From Chitinophaga agri (GTDB lineage Bacteria; Bacteroidota; Bacteroidia; Chitinophagales; Chitinophagaceae), in NCBI RefSeq assembly GCF_010093065.1, contig NZ_CP048113.1:2418001-2482000 (forward strand): a stretch of 64,000 bases of DNA, given 5' to 3'. How positions within the stretch are numbered: the stretch's first letter is position 1; every line of letters begins with the position of its first letter. This document shows positions 1-8,306 of the stretch, one piece after another. Below the pieces are notes generated by a model that was given only the letters and a program-made list of their open reading frames with translations, was not told the DNA's origin and did no database searches. Position numbers and translations under genes: made by a program.

Positions 1-429
1 TCGCGTTCTACGCAGGTGTTTAAAATTTTTAAACGTATCCAGTTCTATGCCTTTGTACAGGCTACCCAGGTTCTGGGAGCTGAAACCAAAAGGATTTTCA
101 CCCAGGAAGTGATGGAAGTACCAGCAGATGAACATCCAGTCGAAACCGTTATTGTCACTGATGAAAATAGGACGATCTTCTGCCACTTTGTTGATCCAGG
201 CTTTAAAATCAGCCATCACCTTACGGGGATCGTTAAAAGAAAGGGTTTCCTCTCTTGAGTGCCCGGATACCGCCAGTGCTTCCGGAATGAACTTCTCTGA
301 AATGGGTTTTAGTTTACCGTAGAATGTCTTATTCAATGTATTGTCTACTCTGACCGCACCAAATGAGATCATTGAATAATCACCGGGAATAGGGCCATCG
401 CTTTCCACATCAACCATAATGTAGGCCAT
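1..429 (-). CDS. DEDD-family 3'-5' exonuclease, partial (C-terminus beyond window)
   Basis: The first 143 codons of a gene read from 429 leftwards and cut by the window edge. The start is an ATG at 429, and the protein begins MAYIMVDVESDGPIPGDYS. The DVESDGP near residues 7-13 is the ExoI metal-binding motif (DxE) of RNase T/DNA polymerase III epsilon-like exonucleases. A second acidic motif, SDNNGFDWMF, falls near residues 92-101 and fits ExoII. The closing ExoIII motif would lie off the window. Such proteins trim RNA or DNA from the 3' end using two metal ions, and the substrate cannot be told from this part. A strong promoter lies about 165 bp upstream. It is divergent from the AAA/RloB pair. 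The exonuclease fold is fairly certain; the exact subfamily is not. Confidence 0.8.
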   Translation of the reverse strand, partial: MAYIMVDVESDGPIPGDYSMISFGAVRVDNTLNKTFYGKLKPISEKFIPEALAVSGHSREETLSFNDPRKVMADFKAWINKVAEDRPIFISDNNGFDWMFICWYFHHFLGENPFGFSSQNLGSLYKGIELDTFKNFKHLRRTR

Positions 430-732
430 GTTCTTTCGTTTTTAAAGTAATAAATTGATTTTGACAGGGATATCTCCTGTGTGCGTTCCAGTCCCGGAAG
501 GAGCCTGCGGATACTGTTTGTCTTAGCCGGGGTTAGGTATAGAGGATCTTCAGGGTGCTTATTGGGCTGAAATAGTGTTTATAAACGGGGGCAAAGGTAT
601 GAAGATATTTTTTAATAGCAAAGGCAACTATCTAGCAATCTGCAACGAAATATTCGTTATAAACAATGTATTTTTTGGTAATTATGATAAATAGCCTGAA
701 TTTTATAACATATATTACGTAAAAATACTATT
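430..732. other. Divergent intergenic region, exonuclease / AAA-RloB operon
   Basis: About 300 bases between two divergent start codons. It holds the minus-strand promoter at 592-622. Base composition becomes strongly AT-rich to the right of about 600, where the defence-type operon begins. I see no convincing consensus promoter for the plus-strand gene, only a TTTG near 674-677 with a poor -7 match. No gene or RNA is evident. Confidence 0.5.
592..622 (-). promoter_or_regulatory. Bacteroidota-type promoter for the exonuclease
   Basis: On the minus strand, TACCTTTG (592-599) matches the -7 consensus TAnnTTTG, and a TTTG (619-622) sits 19 nt upstream at the -33 position. Both elements match with the expected spacing. 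The leader to the ATG at 429 would be about 155 nt. Confidence 0.7.
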
Positions 733-2073
733 ATGTTAATCAGATTCACCGTAGAAAACTTTCTTTCTTTTAATGAAGAGACTGAGTTTAACATGCTTGC
801 CGGTGATATTAGGAGGCATCCAGACCACGTAGTTAAGCTCCCGAACATTGAATTACTTAAAAGTGCTGTTATTTACGGAGCTAATGGAGCAGGCAAAAGT
901 AATCTGTTCCGGGCACTATCTCTCTTCCGTGAAATGGTACTTGGAGGTAATATTGATATTATTACACATGACCACTATTTCCGGCATGAACAAAATAAAG
1001 AACAACTGACCACATTTGAAGTTGAGTTCATCATAGGCAAAAAAGGATATGCTTATGGCTTGTCTTACAATGCCGGAGTGGTTAAAGAAGAATGGCTATA
1101 TCTACTACATTATGGCAAAAAAGAGGATGAACTTATATTTGAACGCACTGTAAATAATAAAGGAAAACAAACATTAAAACTATCTCCGAAATATACTAAA
1201 TCCTCCAAAGAAAAACTCCGCGTAGAGTTTTATCAAGAAGATGTCTTAAAGAATAGTAACCTCTTTATTCACTTAACTAAAGATAAAAAGTTCAAGGAAA
1301 TAACGGTAGCATTTGAGTGGATCACAGAAGCAATGTTGATAATTTTTCCGGGAAGCAAGAATTTCAACTTTATCAATACATTCCTTAAAAATAAGGATTT
1401 CAAAACATTTATAAATGAAACGATTTTTAGTTTTGAAACTGGCATAAATACATTAGATGTTCAGTCCATCCCTTTAAATGTTTATTTTGGAGAAGATAAC
1501 ATCCCTGAGAGGGAACAAGTATTAAAAGATATTCAAAGCGGAGAAATATTACCGGTTGGATCGACATGCAATGCAATTGCATTGATGGAGAATGATATTC
1601 CTGTTGTTAAGAAGATAATCTCATGTCATGTTAACGAAAGAGGAGAAGAGGCTGTCTTTGAATTATGGGAAGAATCAGATGGCACCCGAAGGCTGATTGA
1701 CTTTATTCCTTTGATATACTTCCTGGTGACATTACCTGTCACTGTGATTATAGACGAAATCGATCAAAGTATACATCCCTCTTTATTAAAAGATTTTATC
1801 ACTAAGGTGCAACAAATTCCCAATAAAAAAGGTCAACTCATCATCACTACCCACGAATCAAACTTACTCGATCTCGACTTGTTCCGTCAGGATGAAATAT
1901 GGTTTGCAGAAAAGAACAAAAACGGAGAAAGTCATTTCTATCCTTTGAGTGATTTCAATGTGCGTCCTGATCTTGATATCCGTAAAGGGTATCTATCTGG
2001 CAGATTCGGCGCCATTCCTTTTCTGGGAAATTTAAAAGATCTTAACTGGGATAAATATGCCGAGAAAGAATAG
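733..2073 (+). CDS. AAA-family ATPase, AbiLi/RloA-like
   Basis: A 446-residue P-loop ATPase of the OLD/ABC-like AAA_15/AAA_21 type. It opens with the family-typical MLIRFTVENFLSFNEE. Walker A is GANGAGKS at residues 49-56, a signature-like SDGTRRLI lies in the C-terminal half, Walker B is VTVIIDEID, and the switch histidine motif is TTHES. A long helical insert separates the two halves, as in ATPases that remodel nucleoprotein complexes. Its stop overlaps the start of the rloB-like gene by 17 nt (2057-2073), so the two are translationally coupled. This ATPase + RloB arrangement matches the AbiL abortive-infection pair known from Lactococcus and many other bacteria. The gene is clearly AT-richer than the surrounding genes, which suggests acquisition by transfer. 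Anti-phage function is inferred from family and pairing. Confidence 0.85.
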   Translation: MLIRFTVENFLSFNEETEFNMLAGDIRRHPDHVVKLPNIELLKSAVIYGANGAGKSNLFRALSLFREMVLGGNIDIITHDHYFRHEQNKEQLTTFEVEFIIGKKGYAYGLSYNAGVVKEEWLYLLHYGKKEDELIFERTVNNKGKQTLKLSPKYTKSSKEKLRVEFYQEDVLKNSNLFIHLTKDKKFKEITVAFEWITEAMLIIFPGSKNFNFINTFLKNKDFKTFINETIFSFETGINTLDVQSIPLNVYFGEDNIPEREQVLKDIQSGEILPVGSTCNAIALMENDIPVVKKIISCHVNERGEEAVFELWEESDGTRRLIDFIPLIYFLVTLPVTVIIDEIDQSIHPSLLKDFITKVQQIPNKKGQLIITTHESNLLDLDLFRQDEIWFAEKNKNGESHFYPLSDFNVRPDLDIRKGYLSGRFGAIPFLGNLKDLNWDKYAEKE

Positions 2074-2659
2074 GGAATATAAAAAGGGAGCACCACACAG
2101 AGATTGCCGGAAATTCATCATTGTAGCTGAAGGGGAAAGAGAAGACGAATATTTTCGCTATTTCAATAATTTAAACAGAAGAGTAAAAGTTGAAATTGTG
2201 GAACGTGATGGCGGTAAATCTGCCGCAAAATATCTACAGGAAAGAATCGCTACTTACCATACTAAATTTGGCATAGAGCCGGAAGATCTTGTATGGTTTG
2301 TACTGGACGTTGATAAATGGCCAAGGCGGGATATAAATGAGCTGCATCAGCATTGCACGACAGATGCAAACTGGGATATAGCCATTAGTAATCCTTGTTT
2401 TGAAGTGTGGTTACATTACCATCTGTTAAAAGCGATTCCAGTCAATGTTAAAACTCCCGGACAGTTAAAGACGAATTTAAATAAGCTACTACCAGGTGGC
2501 TACAATAAGGAGACATTCGCTAAACAGATAAAAGTGGCAGCCACTAACGCAGGAAAAGCAGATGAGCATAAGGACCATTACTTCCCGGAAAAGAATAACA
2601 CGAAGGTCTATGTGCTGGCTAACCAGCTATTGCAATTCTTAGGAAATAACTGGCAATAA
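2057..2659 (+). CDS. RloB-like protein, AbiLii-type effector partner
   Basis: A 200-residue protein of the RloB family (PF13707 type). Seen directly: a basic N-terminus, a KFIIVAEGEREDEYF segment with the conserved acidic cluster (residues ~20-34), a DVDKW motif after a hydrophobic strand (residues ~91-95), and the hallmark SNPCFEVWL block. The acidic residues in the first two blocks are arranged like a Toprim-type metal site, so a nuclease-like role is possible but unproven. It overlaps the upstream ATPase gene, and the two very probably act as one defence module: the ATPase senses or gates, RloB executes. It shares the low GC of its partner. The next gene (dusB-like) converges on it with a gap of about 60 bp. 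Confidence 0.85.
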   Translation: MPRKNREYKKGAPHRDCRKFIIVAEGEREDEYFRYFNNLNRRVKVEIVERDGGKSAAKYLQERIATYHTKFGIEPEDLVWFVLDVDKWPRRDINELHQHCTTDANWDIAISNPCFEVWLHYHLLKAIPVNVKTPGQLKTNLNKLLPGGYNKETFAKQIKVAATNAGKADEHKDHYFPEKNNTKVYVLANQLLQFLGNNWQ

Positions 2660-2721
2660 TAAAGCTCCAAAAATCCATTAAACACCACCTCCACATGGAC
2701 TCGTCCATCATTCACATCCTC

Positions 2722-3759
2722 TTACAACGCACAATTCTCATGATAATTCACCAGCTGAATAGGCTTATGCTCAAACTCAAATCCAGCATACACGCGTCCT
2801 ATCTCATCCAGTACATCCACTACGGCCGCTGACTCCACCGGTGTCACCAACCGGCTCCTGAATCCTTTAAAATCAGGCAGTCCTTTCAGATAACTAAAAT
2901 AGTGTTTACGCATACTGAATATACCAGGTCCTTCGCCGCGCCATTGCACAGATTTCTCCAGCTGACGCTTACACACGTCTATCCGCTCCTGCAGCGTTGG
3001 CGCAGGTAACAGCTCTCCCGTCTGTATGTAATGCTTCACTTCCCGGAAGATCCAGGGATAACCGATAGCAGCGCGACCGATCATGATACCGTCTACCCCG
3101 TAGCGATGCTTGTATTCCAGTGCCTTCTGCGGACTATCAATATCTCCGTTCCCGAAGATGGGAATATGTATTCGGGGGTTATTCTTCACTTTAGCGATCA
3201 GTTCCCAGTCGGCCACGCCCTTGTACATCTGCGTACGGGTACGGCCATGTATCGCCAGGGCCTTGATACCGACATCCTGCAGCCTTTCTGCCACCTCTTC
3301 AATATTCTTGGTATCCTCATCCCAGCCAAGGCGCGTTTTCACGGTTACAGGCAGATTAGTGGCATTTACACAGGCTTTGGTCAGCCGTACCATCAGGTCG
3401 ATGTCTTTCAGTACGCCTGAACCGGCTCCTTTGGCAACGATGCCTTTTATCGGACAACCGAAATTGATATCCAGCAGGTCCGGCTGCGTCATATCTACAA
3501 TCCTGGCGGCCATCGACAGCTTATCTTCATCTCCGCCAAAGATCTGTACCCCTACTGGACGTTCTTCGTCAAAAATGGCCAGTTTCCGGCGACACTTCTC
3601 CGTATCCTTCACCAGACCTTCACTGGAAATAAATTCCGTATACATCAGGTCAGCCCCGTTCTCCCGGCATACCACTCTGAAAGGCGGATCACTCACATCT
3701 TCCATAGGCGCCAGTAACAGCGGGAAATCAGGCAGCACAATATTGTCGATCTTTACCAA
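2722..3759 (-). CDS. dusB: tRNA-dihydrouridine synthase, DusB-like
   Basis: A 345-residue FMN-dependent TIM-barrel enzyme that reduces uridine to dihydrouridine in the tRNA D-arm. Seen motifs: LAPMEDVSDPPFR at the N-terminus, QIFGG, the catalytic-cysteine block NFGCPIKG, VTVKTRLGWD, IHGRTRTQMYKG and the FMN-phosphate loop GIMIGRAAIGYPW. Length and motif order fit the DusB/NifR3 group. The start is a TTG giving MVKIDNIVLPDFPLLLAP, which lines up with the family N-terminus; no ATG fits better. A -7 element (TAAATTTG on the minus strand, 3786-3793) lies about 27 nt upstream, giving a short leader. It is a monocistronic housekeeping gene, converging on the rloB-like gene. Confidence 0.92.
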   Translation of the reverse strand: MVKIDNIVLPDFPLLLAPMEDVSDPPFRVVCRENGADLMYTEFISSEGLVKDTEKCRRKLAIFDEERPVGVQIFGGDEDKLSMAARIVDMTQPDLLDINFGCPIKGIVAKGAGSGVLKDIDLMVRLTKACVNATNLPVTVKTRLGWDEDTKNIEEVAERLQDVGIKALAIHGRTRTQMYKGVADWELIAKVKNNPRIHIPIFGNGDIDSPQKALEYKHRYGVDGIMIGRAAIGYPWIFREVKHYIQTGELLPAPTLQERIDVCKRQLEKSVQWRGEGPGIFSMRKHYFSYLKGLPDFKGFRSRLVTPVESAAVVDVLDEIGRVYAGFEFEHKPIQLVNYHENCAL

Positions 3760-3785
3760 GGTAGTTTATTTATAAAAATGGAGTG

Positions 3786-3793
3786 CAAATTTA
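3786..3793 (-). promoter_or_regulatory. -7 element of the dusB promoter
   Basis: Minus-strand TAAATTTG matches TAnnTTTG. It predicts a transcription start about 20 nt before the TTG start codon of dusB, which supports that start choice. No clear -33 TTTG is present. Confidence 0.5.
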
Positions 3794-3820
3794 CGAAAAA
3801 CAGGGCAACCACCTGCCGGA

Positions 3821-3853
3821 TAAAAAAATAGCCCGGTAGGTATACCAGGCTAT
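3821..3853 (-). terminator. Rho-independent terminator of the porin gene
   Basis: Arms at 3828-3837 and 3844-3853 form a 10-bp stem with one mismatch and a 6-nt loop, followed on the minus strand by seven T. It lies just after the stop codon at 3876. Confidence 0.8.
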
Positions 3854-3875
3854 CTTATATGCTTCTAATATTCAA

Positions 3876-5204
3876 TTAGTTCAGGAACACCTGGTACTGT
3901 AACACAAAACTCCCCTTACGGTCAATCTTGAACGCATCCGGCGCCACGGCATCACTCTGGTATACCGGACGGCTCTGATACGCCAAAGTCAGTTTCGAGG
4001 TATGTCCTTTCAGTAACCAGTTCACACCACCATCCCAGTAAGCCATATTATCCCGCAGTCTGTCGTAATGTGCATACTGCAGAGACACGTAAGGCATCAG
4101 GGTGGTCTTGCCTATCAGGTTGTTTTTGAACTTATAGCCCACCTGGCCGTACAACAGGTTACCTGTGCCAAAGGAAGGATAGCCATTACCGCTGCCATTG
4201 AGGATCTCCGGCTTATTATTACCGGTTGCCGGGTTCATGGTCGACTGATTACGGATATAGCCCTTGCCCCAGTTAAAGTTGATATAAGATGCATAAGCGC
4301 TGATAGCCGTACCTGTAGTGGCATTGATAGGTGCATCATAGTAAGCATCCACCGCAAAGTGCTGCAGATTACTTTCAATCGTGTCATTGTTGTTACCGGC
4401 GCGCCACATCGCATCCGGCTGGTACTGAAAACCTGCGCCTATATTGAATACACGTTTTGTACCGAGGTAGGTGCCGGTAGTGTAAGCGGTCGTATTGGCT
4501 TCCTGGTCCAGGAACTGCCATTGGAAGTACCCATGCACCTGCATCTTGGCCGGTTTGGCGGAGAACGTAGCAAACTGACCTACTGCAGAAGAATAACCTG
4601 CTGCTTTCAGCGGCGACATCGGACTGCTCATTGCTACCCGGTAATCCAGTTTACCCAGCTTACCTTTAGCGTAGATACTCAGCTTTCGCAGGAACTGATC
4701 AGTAACATCATTAGTGCTCTGTTCAAATAATGGCGCGTCAAGCCCCAGAATAGAACCTACTGACGGTGCAGAAAAACGGCTCAGGCCATTCCAGGCAGTC
4801 AGCCCTGCTCCCATAGAGAGGTGCTTTCTTACGATCTCATATTCCCCCATGATATCATGGATAAAGAAACCCGCTTTTCTGTCAGAAGAGTAGTTGAAGT
4901 TATTCATACCGATCTGAGAATAGATGAATACCCTGTCCGCTATCTGGCCAAAAGCCTGGAAACGGGCCCTTCTGATACCGATATCGGTAAAGTTATTCTT
5001 CTCATAACCGTTGATCGTGGAACCGGGGTTCAGATCCGTATTTCTGAGCCATACCTGAGATACCAGTGTGAACTTGAAGTAATTACTGCCATCTTCATTC
5101 AGCCAGATCTTACCATCCCTGAATCCCTGAGCAGACGCACTCAGCGCGCTTCCGCCTATCAGCAGCATACATGCTGCCAGCTTCGTGAGTTTTTTGATGT
5201 ACAT
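3876..5204 (-). CDS. Outer-membrane porin-like beta-barrel protein
   Basis: A 442-residue secreted protein with a clear signal peptide (basic MYIKKLTK, hydrophobic core, cleavage near SASAQG). The rest alternates aromatic and polar residues in strand-sized stretches, for example FKFTLVSQVWLR, RARFQAFGQI and MPYVSLQYAHYD. The chain ends on the strand SFVLQYQVFLN with a near-terminal aromatic residue, as in outer-membrane barrels. It resembles the porin/phosphate-selective-porin-like proteins common in Bacteroidota, without a TonB plug. The substrate is not evident. It is a single gene with its own terminator. The barrel call is solid; the specific family is a judgement from composition. Confidence 0.7.
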   Translation of the reverse strand: MYIKKLTKLAACMLLIGGSALSASAQGFRDGKIWLNEDGSNYFKFTLVSQVWLRNTDLNPGSTINGYEKNNFTDIGIRRARFQAFGQIADRVFIYSQIGMNNFNYSSDRKAGFFIHDIMGEYEIVRKHLSMGAGLTAWNGLSRFSAPSVGSILGLDAPLFEQSTNDVTDQFLRKLSIYAKGKLGKLDYRVAMSSPMSPLKAAGYSSAVGQFATFSAKPAKMQVHGYFQWQFLDQEANTTAYTTGTYLGTKRVFNIGAGFQYQPDAMWRAGNNNDTIESNLQHFAVDAYYDAPINATTGTAISAYASYINFNWGKGYIRNQSTMNPATGNNKPEILNGSGNGYPSFGTGNLLYGQVGYKFKNNLIGKTTLMPYVSLQYAHYDRLRDNMAYWDGGVNWLLKGHTSKLTLAYQSRPVYQSDAVAPDAFKIDRKGSFVLQYQVFLN

Positions 5205-5391
5205 TTCCTATAAGCGTGTTTGTCGTTTCCGATTGTATACAGTGTAAATGAACGTACTCTTTGTCCGTACAGGCGGTCGTTTCCGGTTTTCACAGCTGAC
5301 AAAGAATTACTGCTACGGCATTGGTTATCCGATGTATGTGCTACAGCCAGTTCCTCCGGCAAAAATACGTGGAAGCCGGTCGGGCTTTTCC

Positions 5392-6501
5392 TCAGACGAT
5401 GGCGTCTCTCTTTTTCACAATATGCGTAATATCTTCCTGGATCATCTTTTCCAATAGTTCATACCCGCCGTTGGCTTTCTGATGCGCATATTCTCTTTCT
5501 GACAATGTAACAGGACTCACCCAGAAAAGATTGACCTTATCCCCATACATTTCCGGCATGTCGATACTTTCACCCGTGTAAAGTGCCGCAGATAACACCA
5601 GACTTTCAAATGGTGCCGGCAGTTTACTGGAACCAACGGTATGCCCCTCTCCCAGCCAGCTGATATGTCTCCATGGAATATCCGCTATGGCAGAGATACC
5701 TTCTGCCATTTTCATGATCTCTTCCTCGGTGTAATCGTCTTTGCTGACAGCCAGCGCCAGTTCCATTCTCCTGTATGCAGGTGCTGTCTCATTGTACAGG
5801 TAAGACACCCATGGCATAGAGCGGATACTCACCCCCATCGTCAGGAAGTAAACGATGTTATCTTTTTCAAACTTACCAAGTGCCATTGGCGGCCATTGGT
5901 TATTATCTATAGCAAAGTATTGTTTTATTTCTCCGAATTGCTTTTCGTACGCACTAATGAACTGCTGCTGTATCACCGGCCACTGTGGCGTTTCCGTATC
6001 TTCCCATGTCTGACGGAAGCGTATCGCTTCTGCGACACGCGCATGTTGTTCATTTTTGCCAGGCGCGCCCAGGGGGAATACAATCGCATTGCCATCTGCG
6101 CCTATACAATCTGCCGCATAGGCCGCAGGATCTTCTGCATACAGGCTCCATCCGGGAATAACACCGAGTATTTCCCCATCGTACAATACAGCAGCGCCGT
6201 CTTCTTCAGGCATCCATACAATGGATATCAGTGCTGCCTGTAATGGTTCCTTTCCTTCCGGATGATTACAATACTGCGCTTCCAGCATAGGCGCATCACC
6301 ATTTGCCATGGCTACACTGTCCCTTTGGGCAGGGCCAGGTTGCAGATTGCGCAGCCAGCAGGCCCGCATCCGGTATTTCTTGCTCTGCAATTCAGCAGGA
6401 TACAGGTAAAAATAAGCTGTCCGTTCGTCCTGCTCTACTACCGCATACATCGTATAGCGGCTATTCGCTTGTTCTATCAATACTGTTGGTCCGTTGCTCA
6501 T
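5392..6501 (-). CDS. Suppressor-of-fused (SUFU) domain protein
   Basis: A 369-residue cytosolic protein without signal peptide. The C-terminal half carries the SUFU-domain pattern: AVSKDDYTEEEI, IPWRHISWLGEGHTVG, and LFWVSPVTLSEREYAHQ followed by a conserved helix at the end. The N-terminal part (residues 1-170) is a separate region that looks like a DUF2314/DUF4026-type domain in composition, though I cannot place it. Bacterial SUFU proteins were proposed by comparative genomics to act as immunity proteins to polymorphic toxins; others sit alone, as here, with unknown function. No toxin gene is adjacent. It is transcribed alone, divergent from the helicase gene. Confidence 0.75.
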   Translation of the reverse strand: MSNGPTVLIEQANSRYTMYAVVEQDERTAYFYLYPAELQSKKYRMRACWLRNLQPGPAQRDSVAMANGDAPMLEAQYCNHPEGKEPLQAALISIVWMPEEDGAAVLYDGEILGVIPGWSLYAEDPAAYAADCIGADGNAIVFPLGAPGKNEQHARVAEAIRFRQTWEDTETPQWPVIQQQFISAYEKQFGEIKQYFAIDNNQWPPMALGKFEKDNIVYFLTMGVSIRSMPWVSYLYNETAPAYRRMELALAVSKDDYTEEEIMKMAEGISAIADIPWRHISWLGEGHTVGSSKLPAPFESLVLSAALYTGESIDMPEMYGDKVNLFWVSPVTLSEREYAHQKANGGYELLEKMIQEDITHIVKKRDAIV

Positions 6502-6560
6502 AATTACGCAAGATAGTCACTTATCCCTAAAACATGCCACCGCATATCATTTATTTAGTG

Positions 6561-6568
6561 TACCTTTG
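6561..6568 (+). promoter_or_regulatory. -7 element upstream of the DEAD-box helicase
   Basis: TACCTTTG matches TAnnTTTG exactly. Transcription from about 6575 would give a leader of about 150 nt before the proposed TTG start at 6724. A -33 TTTG is not obvious. Confidence 0.5.
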
Positions 6569-6649
6569 CGTCACTTTTATTCTCTTCCTTCACTGCTTTT
6601 GCAGTTACCTTCAAAACATTGTGCAGGCTTGCGAGTAAGGCGGGTAAAG

Positions 6650-6688
6650 TGTCAGCAGCATTCATCAGGACCAGTTCCACCGCTGACA
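6650..6688 (+). promoter_or_regulatory. Stem in the long helicase leader
   Basis: TGTCAGC (6650-6656) is complementary to GCTGACA (6682-6688), a 7-bp stem closing a 25-nt loop, 35 nt before the start codon. DEAD-box RNA helicase genes often have long structured, cold- or self-responsive leaders, so this may be regulatory. That role is inference. Confidence 0.3.
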
Positions 6689-6723
6689 GCCTTACCACTA
6701 TTGATCATCAAAAATTAAAGATT

Positions 6724-8079
6724 TTGTCATTTGAACAGTTAAGGCTTATAGAGCCCGTTTTGAAGGCACTCGAGCACGAGGGCTATACCGCCCCCACGCC
6801 TATTCAGCAACAGGCCATCCCATATGTACTCGAAAAGAGAGACCTCCTTGGTTGCGCCCAGACCGGTACCGGTAAAACAGCCGCATTTGCTATACCCCTG
6901 CTGCAATTAATGCATGAAGACCAGCAGCAACAACCTCGTAAAGGCCTTCGTAACATCAAGGCGCTGATATTAACACCTACCCGTGAGCTGGCCATTCAGA
7001 TCCACGAAAGCTTTACCGCATATGGTAAGTTCCTCGATCTGAAAAGCCTCGTGATCTTCGGGGGTGTGTCACAACATGGTCAGGTAGAAGCCCTCAAAAG
7101 AGGCGTTGACATCCTGATCGCTACACCTGGTCGCCTGCTGGATCTCATCAGTCAGAACTATATTACCCTTCGGGATATAAAGTATTTTGTACTGGATGAA
7201 GCCGACAGAATGCTGGACATGGGCTTTGTACACGACGTAAGACGTGTGATCATCAAACTGCCTGAACAGCGTCAGTCCCTCTTCTTCTCTGCGACTATGC
7301 CGCCTGAGATCCAGACGCTGGCTAAAACCATTCTCCGTAATCCGGCAAAAGTGGAAGTAACCCCTGTATCATCTACAGCGGAAACGATCACACAGTCCGT
7401 TTACTTTGTGAGCAAAAATGATAAACGCAACCTGCTGCTACATATTCTGAAAGATGCATCTATCAAAACACTACTCGTATTTGCCCGTACCAAACACGGT
7501 GCTGACAGAGTGGTAAAAGATCTGAATAAGGCAGAGATCACGGCGGAAGCGATCCATGGTAATAAATCACAGAATGCCCGTCAGCGTGCGCTGAATAATT
7601 TCAAATCGCAGCAAACAAGGGTACTCGTAGCCACCGATATCGCCGCCAGAGGTATCGATATCGATGAACTGACGCACGTTGTCAACTACGAACTGCCAAA
7701 CGTTCCTGAAACCTATGTACACCGTATAGGTCGTACCGGTCGTGCAGGCGCTAACGGTATCGCTATCTCCTTCTGTGAACCGGAGGAAAAAGCATTCCTG
7801 AAAGACATCCTGAAACTGATCGCTGTTGAAATACCCGTAGTCACTGCGCAGCCATTCCATAATGGTGACAGCCTTTCTACACCAGCGCCAAAGCCTGCTC
7901 CACAGCAGAAGCCCAAGCCACAACACCCGAGAGATAACAAAGGTGGATTTTCCAGGAACAGACAGGGTGTAGTGAACCCAAGAGGCGCAAAAGGAAATAG
8001 TGGCGGTAATCGCAATGGTGGTGGCAACAGTGGTGGTAATGGACAGCAACAGCGGAGAAAACCACAACAGCAGCATTAA
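6724..8079 (+). CDS. DEAD-box ATP-dependent RNA helicase, RhlE-type
   Basis: A complete DEAD-box core. Motifs in order: Q-motif ([14 protein letters not shown]), motif I AQTGTGKT, Ia PTRELAIQ, Ib [46 protein letters not shown] and [12 protein letters not shown]. The C-terminal tail of about 70 residues is rich in Pro, Gly, Asn, Arg and Gln, a disordered RNA-binding tail typical of the RhlE group. The open frame extends back to 6619, but family members begin at the residues read here as [11 protein letters not shown]. That Leu is a TTG codon at 6724, so I take TTG as the start (451 residues). The enzyme unwinds RNA in ribosome assembly or turnover. Confidence 0.9.
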   Translation: MSFEQLRLIEPVLKALEHEGYTAPTPIQQQAIPYVLEKRDLLGCAQTGTGKTAAFAIPLLQLMHEDQQQQPRKGLRNIKALILTPTRELAIQIHESFTAYGKFLDLKSLVIFGGVSQHGQVEALKRGVDILIATPGRLLDLISQNYITLRDIKYFVLDEADRMLDMGFVHDVRRVIIKLPEQRQSLFFSATMPPEIQTLAKTILRNPAKVEVTPVSSTAETITQSVYFVSKNDKRNLLLHILKDASIKTLLVFARTKHGADRVVKDLNKAEITAEAIHGNKSQNARQRALNNFKSQQTRVLVATDIAARGIDIDELTHVVNYELPNVPETYVHRIGRTGRAGANGIAISFCEPEEKAFLKDILKLIAVEIPVVTAQPFHNGDSLSTPAPKPAPQQKPKPQHPRDNKGGFSRNRQGVVNPRGAKGNSGGNRNGGGNSGGNGQQQRRKPQQQH

Positions 8080-8184
8080 TCAGGAATGAAAAATGAGGTA
8101 TTAGGAATTGCCATGCTGCAAGCGCATGTGATGTCTTAAATCCTCATTGATTTCTTAGCGTAATGATTTCTTTACAATAATACA

Positions 8185-8225
8185 ACAGGGCACTTCTATA
8201 TACTGAAGCGCCCTGTTTTATTTTG
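8185..8225 (+). terminator. Terminator after the DEAD-box helicase
   Basis: ACAGGGC-A-CTTC (8185-8195) pairs with GAAG-C-GCCCTGT (8205-8216), one internal mismatch, followed by a T-rich tract. It lies about 105 nt after the stop codon. Confidence 0.75.
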
Positions 8226-8306
8226 TGTATACAATACAATACACCTTCCTTATATCATGCTCCATCTTCGCTGCATGGCAACTCCCGATACCTGGCTCCC
8301 AATTTC

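Noticed and set aside
3031..3775. Plus-strand frames opposite the dusB-like gene
   Set aside because: Antisense to a gene with full family motifs; composition follows the complementary codons.
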